A DNA stretch of 64,000 nucleotides from assembly GCA_013396755.1 (NCBI GenBank), contig VWZF01004873.1, positions 1,102,597-1,166,596 of the forward strand. Reading direction: 5' to 3'. The stretch's first letter is position 1, and every line of letters starts with the position of its first letter. A program made the position numbers and the translations under genes. Under the pieces are notes generated by a model. That model was given only the letters and a program-made list of their open reading frames with translations. It made no database searches and was not told the origin of the DNA. Positions 51,201-62,550 of this stretch are shown here, piece by piece. The stretch is from Sclerurus mexicanus (lineage: Eukaryota > Chordata > Aves > Passeriformes > Furnariidae).

Positions 51201-51828
51201 TGCTGGAGGCTATCATCCTCGTAGGAGAGAAGTAAATCTTCCTTAGCCCCGTGGCAGTTTATATTGCAGCCTGCTCACACACACCACCAAGCAGAGCTGC
51301 CTAAACTAACTTGCCTTGCTGTGAATGCCCTGCAGCAGCAAAGGCCTGTGAAAAGCGTTCTTTCCACCGGCACCGCTACAGAAATGGCCCCTCAAGGAGA
51401 GAAAGAGTCCGTGCTTTTATCCTACACCTGATAAAGTCAAGGCAAGTCAACAAACAGCTCTAGAAGTCCATTCCTTACCTGTATGGATTGAGGGTGCACA
51501 GCGTCACAGCTGGGAAAGTCAGCCTATCAGAGTTCAGGTTGAGGTTGAGGTTGACAGGGTAGCTGAAGTACTCCCTGTAGAGGATCCCAAACTGCCAGTA
51601 CATTAAGCCGAAGGTGAGAAAGAAGAGAACGGACCAGAAGGCTGTCTTCATCTTATTCTTTTTGGAGCACACCAGGCGGATAGCCCCGTGGATGGTTGTG
51701 TTGCTGCAGAAGAACTGGAATAGCTCCTGGTAGGAACTGTAGAATTCGATGAGACCCTCCCGCTCCTCTTCTTTCTGCTGCTGCTCCTCTTCTTGCTTAC
51801 ATTGTCTCGTTTTTTCCCCGCCTGGCAT
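45252..51828 (-). CDS. SCNN1A: Amiloride-sensitive epithelial sodium channel, alpha subunit
   Basis: Pore-forming subunit of the apical Na+ channel of kidney, gut and lung epithelia. Exons: 51828-51479, 51071-50816, 49955-49768, 48975-48875, 48192-48029, 47694-47596, 47425-47308, 47057-46979, 46654-46597, 46472-46417, 45878-45803, 45578-45252. Sum 1872 nt, 623 aa, all in phase. Seen: acidic cytosolic N-terminus; gating HG motif (NTTIHGAIRL, residues 43-52); TM1 about 61-84; extracellular Cys-rich domain (CGCAYYFYP, CFHKCRKPC); R-S-L-R at 159-162 and RRQKR ending at 178 as furin sites; pore and TM2 (GSSVLSV from 532, helix to about 560); a short C-tail with LPSYNSL (603-609) in place of the usual PPxY motif. 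The start is the first Met of the conserved exon. The subunit is clearly alpha from FSYPVNLNLNLNSDRL and from NDFIPLLSTVTGARVMVH. Minus strand, opposite to VAMP1. Confidence 0.96.
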
Positions 51829-52094
51829 CTTCCCTGCCTTCGCAGACCCACCCTACGGCACAAACTCAGAATTAGGGGGTCGCCCCGGCAAGACCGTGCC
51901 TCCGGGACGCCATGCCCGCTGCAAAAACTGGTTCTGCATCACCACCTTTCCCAAACCTCGGTGCTTCCCCCTCGCCGCTACTCCCGGACCCCCATCCCCG
52001 GCTGCAGGTCCCCGTGACCCGGGGTAGGTCCTGCCCCGCCGAGCAGACCCCGCTCCCCCGGGCTGCGCCCCCCGCCCGCCCCGCCGGGGCCGCG

Positions 52095-52095
52095 N
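52095..52095. other. Single-N assembly placeholder
   Basis: One N in GC-rich DNA, likely a contig join. Confidence 0.7.
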
Positions 52096-52211
52096 AAGCC
52101 TCTTTAGACGCTCAAGTGCGGGCGGCAGGAGCGGGCACACGTCGGGGCAGTGACCTTGCCGGGGGTCGGGGCGCTGCCGGCGGCCAGCGGGGCCCCCCCG
52201 GTGTCCCCCGA

Positions 52212-52616
52212 CGGCAGCACAGCCCCGGCCAGGTACGGCTGCCGAGCAGCCCGAACCTCAACCACCTCCTCCTCCTTCTCCTCCTCCTCCTCCCACCCCC
52301 TCCGGCGGGGACGCGGCGTCCCAGCGAGCCGGGGCGATGCAGGAGAGTTGGCAGCGCCGGCCGGCCGGGAACACCCTCGGGGCCGGCGGGACCCGACGGG
52401 CGGAGAGAGCTCCTGCGTGGCTTTCATCGCCAAACTCTGCTTTCCAAGGGCAAAGTCGAGAGTTTTGAGCGAGAGCTGCGAAGGGGATGGGGCTGGGACA
52501 GAGAAGGCTGGGGGCGAGTCGGTGACACACAGAAGTTACCGCATCGCCTTGGCTGGTTTCTTAACTATAGACAGCTTTGGTATCCAGAACGACGTGGCCC
52601 AGCCATGAGGAGGAAT
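52212..52616. repeat. 405-bp direct duplicate, copy 1 (probable misassembly)
   Basis: Matches 53020-53424 over 405 nt without indels. The few differences (about six) lie within the first 80 nt, next to the gap in copy 2, and are mostly changes to C there. Copy 1 ends exactly at the N at 52617. Confidence 0.9.
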
Positions 52617-52617
52617 N
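52617..52617. other. Single-N placeholder at probable false join
   Basis: The duplicate stops here and unrelated GC-rich sequence (52618-52879) begins. Copy 2 instead continues into unique sequence after 53424. Confidence 0.8.
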
Positions 52618-52879
52618 CTGGCCGCGGCACTGACCCGAGGTGCGGTGCCCATGCCGGGCGGCGGCTGCTCGGGCCGGGGCTGGAGCGGGGGCCGGGGCCG
52701 CTGAGCCCTCCCCGAGCGCTGCCGGCTCTGCCGCAGCCTCCCCGGCTGGGCTGGGACCGGTTCCTTTCCAGTTGGAGCCAGCACCCCGCCCGGCTCCTGC
52801 CCTGCCAGCCTCTCGCCGCCCCTCCTCGCCTGTCCCTCCTGCCTGCCCCCTCCTGCCCCTTCCCCCGGGCGCCGCTCCC

Positions 52880-53019
52880 NNNNNNNNNNNNNNNNNNNNN
52901 NNNNNNNNNNNNNNNNNNNNNNNNNNNNNNNNNNNNNNNNNNNNNNNNNNNNNNNNNNNNNNNNNNNNNNNNNNNNNNNNNNNNNNNNNNNNNNNNNNNN
53001 NNNNNNNNNNNNNNNNNNN
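52880..53019. other. Assembly gap (140 N)
   Basis: A run of N between GC-rich sequence and the second copy of the 405-bp duplicate. Confidence 0.97.
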
Positions 53020-53424
53020 CGGCACCCCAGCCCGGGCCAGGTCCGGCTGCCGAGCAGCCCGAACCTCAACCCCCTCCTCCTCCTTCTCCTCCTCCTCCTC
53101 CCCCCCCCTCCGGCGGGGACGCGGCGTCCCAGCGAGCCGGGGCGATGCAGGAGAGTTGGCAGCGCCGGCCGGCCGGGAACACCCTCGGGGCCGGCGGGAC
53201 CCGACGGGCGGAGAGAGCTCCTGCGTGGCTTTCATCGCCAAACTCTGCTTTCCAAGGGCAAAGTCGAGAGTTTTGAGCGAGAGCTGCGAAGGGGATGGGG
53301 CTGGGACAGAGAAGGCTGGGGGCGAGTCGGTGACACACAGAAGTTACCGCATCGCCTTGGCTGGTTTCTTAACTATAGACAGCTTTGGTATCCAGAACGA
53401 CGTGGCCCAGCCATGAGGAGGAAT
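53020..53424. repeat. 405-bp direct duplicate, copy 2
   Basis: Second copy of 52212-52616, directly after the gap. See copy 1 for the comparison. Confidence 0.9.
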
Positions 53425-56400
53425 TTGTTTCGCTGATCTGTGCCTGGGAAATCAAGGCCTCCTGGCATTACCCAAAACCTTTTGGTGTTTTTCCTCGGTC
53501 CACGGAAATGAACGCCCACAGCCAAATGTGACCAGGAGTCTCTAACACCCCCTATCATTATAAGCGTGGAAGTTCTTTACTGATCTTTTCTCCCAAATTA
53601 CTTTCTTTCAAACTAGCCCTCTCTCTGAAGTTTTCACTTCTTTCTTTCCTTTCTGGATACCCCCTTCAGATAAGTTCTTGTTCAGAGTGTTCTGTCACTG
53701 AATTTCAATCCTTATCGCAGTTTTCTGTGGTTTGGTTAGCAACTCAAAATATGCAGCCACTTTCACTTCTTCGTATTGCAAAATACCACGCTTAAAAAGG
53801 GCAAGCCGTACACTTTTGAGGCCAGCAGTTAAGTGACAGCATGCCAGGAACAGCCTTGAGACAGGTGCTTCTTACAAGCCTACAGCTGCAACTTGGAGCT
53901 TTCCACTAGCTCCATTCTGTGACAAAAACAATGCAAAGCAAAAGCATTGTTTTTCCCGCAGGTCTAAACTTAGTTGTATGTCCAGTAACTTATTTTTGAA
54001 GTTTCACCCAAGATGAAAGCTGCAAAAATTGTGAGGGATGAGGGGAATGAGCCAATACTGTATCAAATGCCTATTACAGAGCAGCTTCCTCAGAGCATTA
54101 CTGTGTCCTGCTCTGGGGCCCCCTACATAGGAAGAACATAGTCCTGTTGGAATGAATCCAGAGGGGGCCACAAAGATGATCAGAGGGCTGGAGTACCTCT
54201 CCTGTGAAGGCAGGCTGAGAGAAGAGAGTTGGGGTTGTTCAGCTTTGAGAAGCAAAGGCTGCAGGGAGATCTTATCGCAGCCTTCTTGTACCTAAAGGGG
54301 CTACAAGAGAGCTGGGGAGGGACTTTTTATTAGGGTATGTAGTGATGAGACAAGGGGGGGTGGTTTCAAGCTGAAAGAAGATAGCTTTAGATTATATATT
54401 AGCAAGAAATTCTTCGCTGTGAGGATGGTGAAACACTGGAACAGGTTCCCCACAGAAACTGTGGATGGCCCATCCCTGGAAGTGTTCAAGGCCAGGCTGG
54501 ATGGGGCTTTGAGCAACCTGGTCTAGTGGAAGGTGTCCTTGTCCATGGCAGGGAGGTTGGAACTGGATGATCTTTAAGGTTCCTTCCAACCCGAACCATT
54601 CTGTGATTAGAAACATCCTTCTGGGTTGGACAGATTGTCCATGCAGTTCCATGTCCCACCTCAGACAATGCCAGTAGGTGATGTCATTTGGTGGAGGGAT
54701 CTGAGCTCTTCTGACCCGTGCCACTTGTGTGTTTTATGGGCTCAGACAGACCTGGATGGTAACACTCATGCAGCATTGATGTTTACAATTACTAGTGTAA
54801 CCCACAGAGCTATAATCCAGTCACTTGACAGAGAGCAACTTGTTTGACTTACATTATTGTAATTTCCTGAATTACTCAGTTACACTAACAGACTAATCCT
54901 TCAAAACCGCCTCTCTCTCACTGGAATTGTGACTCTATCTTATTGGAATGACCAAAATTATTTTGGCCCTGAAAATGCCGCTTTTATACTCATTTAAGTT
55001 AACGGTACCTGCAAAGTAACTACAGCCAAATTTGGTAGCCCTTAGGTATTCTCTGATTTCTACAGTATTTAAAAGGGTTTTAAATTGTCTTTTTTACATT
55101 GTCAGAAAATGAGTTCAGAAACATGTTCCTTTTTGCTGGTGGGAGACAAAGGTAACTTACAGTTTTTCGTTTCATTTGACTCGAGGAATAATTAAAAACT
55201 CAAACAATCTGGACTGATTTTCTGTATAAGAATGACAGTCTAAAGCAATTTTCTCAGCATTTTGTCATGGCTGACAATTTCCATCAGTAGGTTGTTTGGG
55301 AGAACCTTTGGCCTTTGCCAGTTTGGATGTGAATAGCGGTTAATTAAGGTGTGGGTGCGTGTATTGTATGTTTCATTTCCACATGTGCACATGATATACA
55401 TCATATATCTGTGTATCTCTACATACACATGCCCACCTAAGTACGCATCAATTTTTCAGAAGACTTCTTCCATATGTTGTATTTTCAGTTTTTAAGAATG
55501 AAAAAGACATTTACTGGCTCTTTCACCATTTCTAGTGGCTGTCACAGCCGTGATCCAAGCAATTCCCCTTTCCCTCTTTCCCACGCCAGGGAGCTGCTCA
55601 GGCTGTCGTGCATTATCTGCTGCTGTGGCACACCTGAGAGCACAGATCAGCCCTGAGGTGACCTCCAGTAGCTTCAGTCATGTGAATATCATGCTTTGGC
55701 CGTGGCTTTGTAAAAGTCCCTGCGTTCCCATGGTCACGCAGATGTGCTGCAGATTGATTGCCAATGCTCAAAGGAACCAAAAATTAATTTTTAACATTGC
55801 TACATGCACAATTACCACTTGATTCCCCAAATGCTTTAGAAACAATGCAAACAACAAATCTCCTGTTGCCAGCTCAGCTGCGATCTCAATCTCCATTAGA
55901 AGATCAGAATTTGCTAACTCTTCAGGGTTGGTTTTGTTTTTATTACTTACATCTTCCCAGCTTCTGTGCTATTTTTTTTCCCCAATGTTTATGTGAACTG
56001 GATCAGTAAAGTGACCATCTTGTGACTCAGATTGCCAGTCATAAATGGTACCTTTCCCCTCAAGGACACTTCACTGTAACAGAAGATAGCGGCAGGGAAT
56101 TATTAGTGCAGTTTTCAAAAGCAACCTGTGTTGATAATTTAGGTGATTATGTACCCTCCTGTCTCAAGCTTCCATCACACAAGACTCTTCTTAGCATTTT
56201 GCCCATCCTCAACTTTCTGAATATCTCCATGTATTGACCTGTCAAAGTTAGTCACACCTGATGGAACTGGTTTTGACACCGATGGTTATTGCCCTCACTC
56301 CCATTCAGGCTCAGCAATTATGGGATAATTTGTCTTCTGAAATCCCGAGTCTTGCGTTAGGATGAAAGTTCTTCTATCAGGCACTACAAATCCTTTTTGG

Positions 56401-58571
56401 AAGTTTTGATTCATAGCATTTACTCCACCTCTAATACCATTTTAAATCCAAGGAGCTTTATACTGAAAAGATCATTGTCACTAGTTCCTCCTCTTATGAA
56501 ATGGGAAGCGCCCTGTTGTTCTGGGCAGTGCTTCTGTATATTACATCTTCACAAGCTGAATGCATGATTGCTTTTTATTGCTACTGAACAACCTTTGAGT
56601 AAACATGAATCATTTTTTATGGCACCAAATTTGAAATGTTTCCTTACCAGCTACATCTATTATCTGCCCAGGTAGGAATGTGATAATGATCTGTAGTGCA
56701 CACAACGTTTAAAATAGAACAAACTTCTTTTCAACACACTGCTACTGTGGTGGGGGAAAAAAAAAGTCTCTCCCTATCTGGTATGGATTCCAAGTCTAAC
56801 AAATTATATATGTTTTTGAACTGCTTGATAACCTTTAATCAGTTTAATTCTTTTGTATATCTGTATGTGAAATTATATCTTCCTTCTGCTGCAAGGCAGA
56901 AACCGTTGATTTTTTCTGGATTATCTACCCTGTTTATATTTTTCTGCATTAAAATTAGCAACACAGTCAAGGAACTGCATCATGGGTGGTGCTGTGAGTG
57001 TGTTTGGCCAAAGTGTTTGGCACTAGCGCAGTAGGTGATGAAGATGGGCAAATGTGGGGTTACACATTGCACCACTGTTGCCTTCAGCAGGGAGATATTT
57101 ATCCAGGTTGCATGGACTCCCTTGAGGCAGAGGTGGTGTTCGCTAAAGAGGGTCGTTATTAAAAAGCCATCAGGGATTTGCAAACTAATCTAATGGGCTG
57201 TTGAATGCCTTCTGCCTTGCTGCTGATGTAACTTACCGGGAAACGGTGATGTCTGTCCCAAATAACCAGTGATACCACAGCACCAGGAGCATGTCCATGT
57301 ACATACTTCCACTCCTTCATGTCCTGGGGAAGCTGATTTTCCATACATTTATTATTTTACCTTGTAGGAGCAGAGTGGCTGCAGAGAACCATTCTGGTGA
57401 AGAAAAAGGGAGCCCTGGGGAAAAATTGAAGCGACGTGTGTTATCCCTATCTTTCAGCATGAAAGATGTGAGACTACCAGGTAGAGTCAGGAATATAATG
57501 TTGTAGGACTGAGAAAATCCTCCTGGAAACTGTGTGGAGGGAACCCAGTCCCTCTTCCTAGGAGAATGAAGCCACCATGAGTGGGACCCAGGAGACTCAG
57601 GTGGATCCTCTTCTGTTGCTGCTTGCATGCCATAATGCAGTACGAAGCCTGGAGGAGAGCCTGGGTAGTGGCTACTCATGCTCTGCTTCAGCTGGAAAAG
57701 CTTCTGAAAAACATAGCTGGCTCCCATCTGTTGTCTGTATTGCAGGACAAGGGCTATTGCTTCCTGGAAATGGTGAATCAATCAGGGGGCTGAAGAAGCC
57801 CAGCGACCCAGAACCTTTAGCCATTCTACTTTTTGTCCAAGTCCGCTGCCATCCTTGCTACCTGTGACCCGTTCACCTCCCTGAGGGAATCACTGAGCCC
57901 TGAGAATGGGCCTTCAAGCTCTACCTTTGCTGCATATTCCCTCTTGTAGGATCATTTTTCCAGACTGACAGCTCCTCAGACACTGGTCTCAGGCTGGTCC
58001 TACTTCAGTGGGACCAAGCGTGGAAATGACCAGATGAAAATTGCCGCCCACTAGCACAACTAAGCTAACACTCATCTGGAAGCTGAGTGGGCAGTCCAGG
58101 CTGGAACAGCAGCAAGCAAAGTTATAGGACTGATTTCTCCATCTGCTTTCTCTTGAGGGGCAATTAATAAGTGGGCAATCAAAATGGAGCCTCCTTGAAG
58201 TCCCCCCACCCTCCCTTGCTCTCCGCAGCCGAAGTCTTTAATTTCCTCATTCCAGCCCTAACAATATAACCATTATCACAGCCACCTGACTCCCTGGCCT
58301 CTGTCCCCACCCCTTTCATGATCTCTCCTGCCTGTTCCTGTAAATTGGAGGCAGAAGCAGCCACCTCAGACCAGTTTTTCTTCTGGCAGCTGCTGCTCTG
58401 CAGCCAGCAGAGATCACAGGGCTGGGGCTGGTCCCCCTGTGAACCCAACGCAGCACCCGGCACGCCACAGCCTGATGGACACAGGTGCTCGCTGCTTCAC
58501 CAGAGCTGACCACGGGACAAGCTTGCTTATGTTTAGCTTGATTTTTGGCGCTGCCTCATGAAATTCTCCGA
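53425..58571. other. Intergenic region upstream of SCNN1A
   Basis: No confirmed gene. It contains the CR1 copy at 54103-54608. A 96-codon plus-strand ORF at 57577-57867 starts in a perfect GCCACCATG context but has no recognisable family. Otherwise AT-rich unique DNA. Confidence 0.55.
54103..54608 (+). mobile_element. CR1 LINE 3' fragment
   Basis: About 500 bp of CR1: GGGGCCACAAAGATGATCAG, a CTCCTGTGAAGGCAGGCTGAG-like phrase, GGGCTACAAGAGAGCTGGGG, GTGAAACACTGGAACAGG, and terminus CCGAACCATTCTGTGATT. 5'-truncated, no intact ORF. Confidence 0.93.
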
Positions 58572-58665
58572 ATGGCCACTCTCAGTCACTCCCATCCCAG
58601 TGGGTTCGTGTTGCTTCTGCTTCTTGGCTCTGTTCTGGTGGTGGTGATCTCTCCTCATCTGCAAT
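58572..58665 (+). CDS. Candidate first exon encoding a signal peptide (unidentified gene)
   Basis: ATG at 58572, 31 codons, then a good donor (AAT/GTAAGC) in phase 1. The peptide starts MATLSHSHPSG and continues with a strongly hydrophobic run (FVLLLLLGSVLVVVI), then SPHLQ: the shape of a secreted or membrane-receptor leader. No matching second exon was identified before the window ends; one strong acceptor at 59166 would give an immediate stop. In human, LTBR lies head-to-head with SCNN1A, and this exon sits upstream of and divergent from SCNN1A, so a TNF-receptor gene is a reasonable guess from position only. No TNFR cysteine-rich exon was found in 58.7-64 kb. It may be a chance ORF. Confidence 0.3.
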
Positions 58666-60529
58666 GTAAGCCTTTAAAGGGAACCCAAATGGAATTAAGC
58701 CCTTAAGAAGAGAAATTCATCTATAAATGCCATTTCTTTTATGGGTAAGGCCACATTTTATAGCCCAGTGGCTTAAGGGAGCACTTTCCACCACACCCTC
58801 CTTAAAAGAAAGAGAAGGCAGCATCACCTCCCTTTCCCATTTCCCTTTCCATTGTTCCAACGTGTTCTATTCATCCATCTACTTGAGAGGTTTTATGTCT
58901 TCCCTCATAAGATCTCAGGCTAGCAGTGATGGACCGGTCTGGAAAAGGTCTGAAAGTTCTGAAATGGTCCATTAGGCAAAGCACCTAATTTTTTTTCAAG
59001 ATGTAGCTTGAAAAATTCAAGTTAAGGGTTAGGTGACAGGCTACCTTTCGGTGTTGTCTTGGTTTTTATAATGAAGTAATCTGGGGTTTATCCTCTGTGG
59101 GACCTGGAATGTCTGGATTATTACCTTAATTTTTTTTTTTCTCTTTTCATCCTTTCTTTTAAGCAGAAAAGGTTGGCCAACAAACATGAGTCTTAGTCAA
59201 GCCATATGACCACTTCTAGTGATACTGAGAAGAATGAGATTTCATCCCTATATTCACTCTCCCATTCTGTCACCCTTTCTTTTAACTCTGTATCGGGACT
59301 GCAGCTGTTTCAGATAAACCTCACATTTCAAGAAGTTTATACTCCTGGGCAAATTTTGGGGTCAGGAAGGAGATTTCATCAAGTAAGAAACGTAGAGTTT
59401 TTTTTAGAGACACAATCTTCCCCTGTAGCTTGAAAAACAGTCCACTTCAAGGAGTCCAGGGCCTTTTGCCTTCCAAATCCTCTGCCAGTAAAGAATCTCA
59501 AAGTATTTGCCTTCTGCAATTGATCTTTTGTGCTAGGGACTTAATAAGATCTTGATGGTATTTCATGGGAGGGCCAGTCTGTGAGGATGATTTACATATG
59601 TACAAAAGTGAAAAAGAAGGGAAAAAGAGTAATTCATAAAGAAATCTATACTAAGCAAACCTGGGACTTTCGAAGTGTTTGAAAAAGGGGGAAAAGAAAA
59701 CGGTAAAAAATACAGTTGAAAACAGGGGAAGTAGAGGGAGACGAATGGAAGGAACAGTAGCAAATGAACTAAAAAAAGAGAAGAAAACTGTGCACTGCTT
59801 TGCGAACTGCACCCGGATGTGGTGGGAAGGTCTGCATTGCCCAGTGACACTGAAATACACACTGGCAAGTTATATATCTCTCAGAAGATGACACATGCAA
59901 GTCAGTTTGCAACACAGGAGGCTGAGTTTAATCCACCAACTCTTAAAACAGTGACTTATTGCCTTTCCTGCCTTTGCAGTCATTTTTCCTTCCTTTGCTG
60001 CACCTTTTCATACTTTCATTTTCATCAACTGAACTCGCTCTCTGTCAGCCTCTGCCATCCTTCCTAATTGGGCATGCTCATGAAAAATGGGGTGAACATC
60101 TTTCATGTGGGATACATAAACCATTGTTCAGTGGGGTAAGGGAAGTTACAAAAAAAGCACCCATCAAAAAAAGTCGGAGTTATCCACGACTGGAAGATTA
60201 GAGAGAAGGAAGTCAACTTTGGCGTGTTGCGTATAGCAAGGCAGCAAGTCAGGTCGAAAAAAAAAAAACCTTCAAGGAACAACTAGGAAATGGGATCAAA
60301 ACTAGCATTAGATCTCTCTCGAATCACATCAGGCACCTGCCAGATGTTCTGAGGGCGAAATGGTGATGGGGCTGTGCGAGGAGCGCGCAGTGGAGATAAG
60401 GCCATTGCAGGCAGCTCTGCAGCTGAGCTGAGCGTTGAGTGAGGAGATCGACGCGGCAGAAACCATTCTTGGGCAGGGTGGGGTTTGCCAGTGAACGTGT
60501 CTGAAACCGAAGCGGCTGTGGAAAAGGCT

Positions 60530-60715
60530 GTTCAACACACTGACAAAGTGAACAGTAACAACTTGCTGGGAGCAATGGCATTTGCCCAAGAGTCTTAAAG
60601 GATCTCAGGAATAAAATAGCTGAACTGCTCCAAGCAGCGTGTAACTCAGCATTTGCTGCCAGTGCAGTGCCTGAGGAGGGGAAAGGGGTGAATGTGATGC
60701 CCCTGCAGGTGGAGA
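60530..60715 (+). mobile_element. Degraded LINE (CR1/L3-like) reverse-transcriptase fragment
   Basis: A plus-strand reading with stops gives LRNKIAELLQAACNSAFAAS followed by VPEEGKGVNVMP, resembling the LINE phrase around VPEDWK-ANVTPIFKKG. Heavily mutated; the match is by eye. Confidence 0.4.
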
Positions 60716-61456
60716 GTTTGGCAAGAGGCAGGCGGTGGAAGGGTTTCTGGGACTTGTTTGGGCTTCACATGAAGATAGCATGAGTTAAACGATTAGAGGT
60801 AAGTACAGTTAGAGTCTAAGAGGGTCTGGAGCAGCCTGGCACACCACTCCAGGATACTTATGCCTCCAGCAGGCTGTGAAATCCACACCATCTTCTCTCA
60901 GCCTGAGGGAGGTGTGTGCTCTGGTCCACCTGCTGAGGATTTGGATGCATGCTTGGATGAATGTTGCCTGGAGTCAGCTGGGAGCTGTGGAGTGTTTGGC
61001 TCTTGCTGCAGGACAAAAGGGATGTTGTGGTCCAGGCATGTTGACCCAGCTACTGATGAGGGGGCAGCGGCCGTGACAGAGAGGTGTGTTTCTGCCAGCA
61101 CCAGAAATGAGGCTGCTGCTGGTAGCCCTCTCCTTTCTCCTTTTCTGATTCAGGAGAAGGAGTTCCCAATGCTGCAACCATTGCATCTACCCAGAGACGT
61201 GGGTGGGGATGGTCCCCATTTCTCTTCTGTCTCTCCTGGAGAGACAGAAGCTGGTCCTGGGGGCTGAAAATGACCCTTTCCACTCCAGATGGGCTTTTTG
61301 AACTTCTCAATTAATTTTTCATCCAGAGGGGGGATCTGCTCTGGAGGGAAGCACAAGTCCATGCTTTTGTCTAGGACACAAGTTAGGGGCTGTTGTAATA
61401 GAGCTGGAGGCTTTGGGAAAAGAAAGTCCAATCCTTTTACCTTTTCCCATTTCTTA

Positions 61457-61595
61457 AGGTTGTTTTTTTGGCTTGTTGAGTTTTTCTGTTGTTTGTTTGG
61501 GGGTTTTGTGTTTTCTTTTGTGTTTTTTTTTTCTCATTTGTTTTTCTTTTTTGGCTGGTTGGTTGGTTGTTGGTTTGTTTGGCTTTTTTTCGAGA
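61457..61595. repeat. T/G-rich low-complexity tract
   Basis: Runs of T broken by G and GG. The ORFs here (FFLFCFFF-type) are compositional artefacts. Confidence 0.75.
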
Positions 61596-62454
61596 GGCAG
61601 AGAATGTGGAATGTTACGGGCTCTTCATTGTCCATTGCAGCTTATCATTGCTCACGTCACTGAAGTCCTGATGAAGGACACATCAGAGAAAGTGGTCAAT
61701 GCAGAAGATTGCTGTTACTAAGAAAAGCAAATGTGAGGCCCTAGCGAGGACATGGCTTTGGTCAGCATCTCATACTCTTCACAGATGCCTCAGGGCTGTG
61801 TTCCCACAGGCAGTGCTAGGGGGGAGAAGCAGCCATTGTATAGCTGAGATTCTCCTCTCTATGCAAAGAGGTATTCAGCTATTGAGAAGAACTGCCTGAT
61901 GTCTGTGGGCTTTCGAGAAGCTGCAGCTGTGTGGGAGTCATTTTACTGCCTTTAGGTGTGACCCACCTGCTGCTCGCTGGGCTGACACAACTGAGGACCC
62001 TGACCCCTGAGCTCTTGTAAGGAACTTGCTGCTTCAAGCTTCTGATCTGGAAGAAATGTACAGTTGCAGGGCATGAATACTGGCCCTGATGCTTTGTCCC
62101 AGCCCACCCCTACCAAATGGGTTGCAGTGATTCCTTGCAGTCCATTGACCAAGATGGGGGAGATATGGGAAAAGTTAGCATCGTGTCTGTGGTCAGTGTG
62201 GAAATTTGCATCCAGACTTGAATGGGACACTGTCTGTCACTGCCTGGTGGATGGTGGGAGAGGGGCTTCGAATGATTCCTGTGCAATAGGCACGTCACTG
62301 TGAGTCTGCAAGAGGCTGAGGGTGACAGGTGAAATTTGAAGCTTCTCAGCCTGAGCATAGGACACCAAGGTAGGAATCAGCTTTCTAAAAGACAGCTTTC
62401 CCCACTGTAGAGAGCTGTATCATTTTAACACTTCAGACTCCAAAAAATGGCACC

Positions 62455-62550
62455 TTAAAGCTAATCTAATTCCAACCCCCTGCCATGGGCAGGGACACCT
62501 TTCACTGCACCAGTGTTCTCAGAGCTCCCTCCAGCCTGCCAGGCCTGCTG
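62455..62550 (-). mobile_element. CR1 LINE short 3' piece
   Basis: The plus strand contains CCAACCCCCTGCCATGGGCA and GGGACACCTTTCACT, the reverse complement of the CR1 3' region. It ends without the terminal repeat, so it is a fragment. Confidence 0.7.

Larger units (their letters stand above)
51860..52616 (-). promoter_or_regulatory. SCNN1A: GC-rich 5' region (CpG island) of SCNN1A
   Basis: The sequence upstream of the SCNN1A first coding exon is very GC-rich and CpG-rich, with a TCC-repeat tract at about 52255-52292. It probably holds the promoter and untranslated exon(s), but no individual start site can be assigned. It is interrupted by an N at 52095. Long ORFs here reflect absence of AT-rich stops. 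Confidence 0.5.

Noticed and set aside
51912..53276. 454-aa plus-strand ORF upstream of SCNN1A
   Set aside because: It runs through N placeholders, a gap and duplicated GC-rich promoter DNA; open only because stops are rare in such sequence.
59167..59220. Strong acceptor (T-rich tract, AAGCAG) as exon 2 of the 58572 candidate
   Set aside because: Joining in the required phase creates a stop codon at once (T plus AA).
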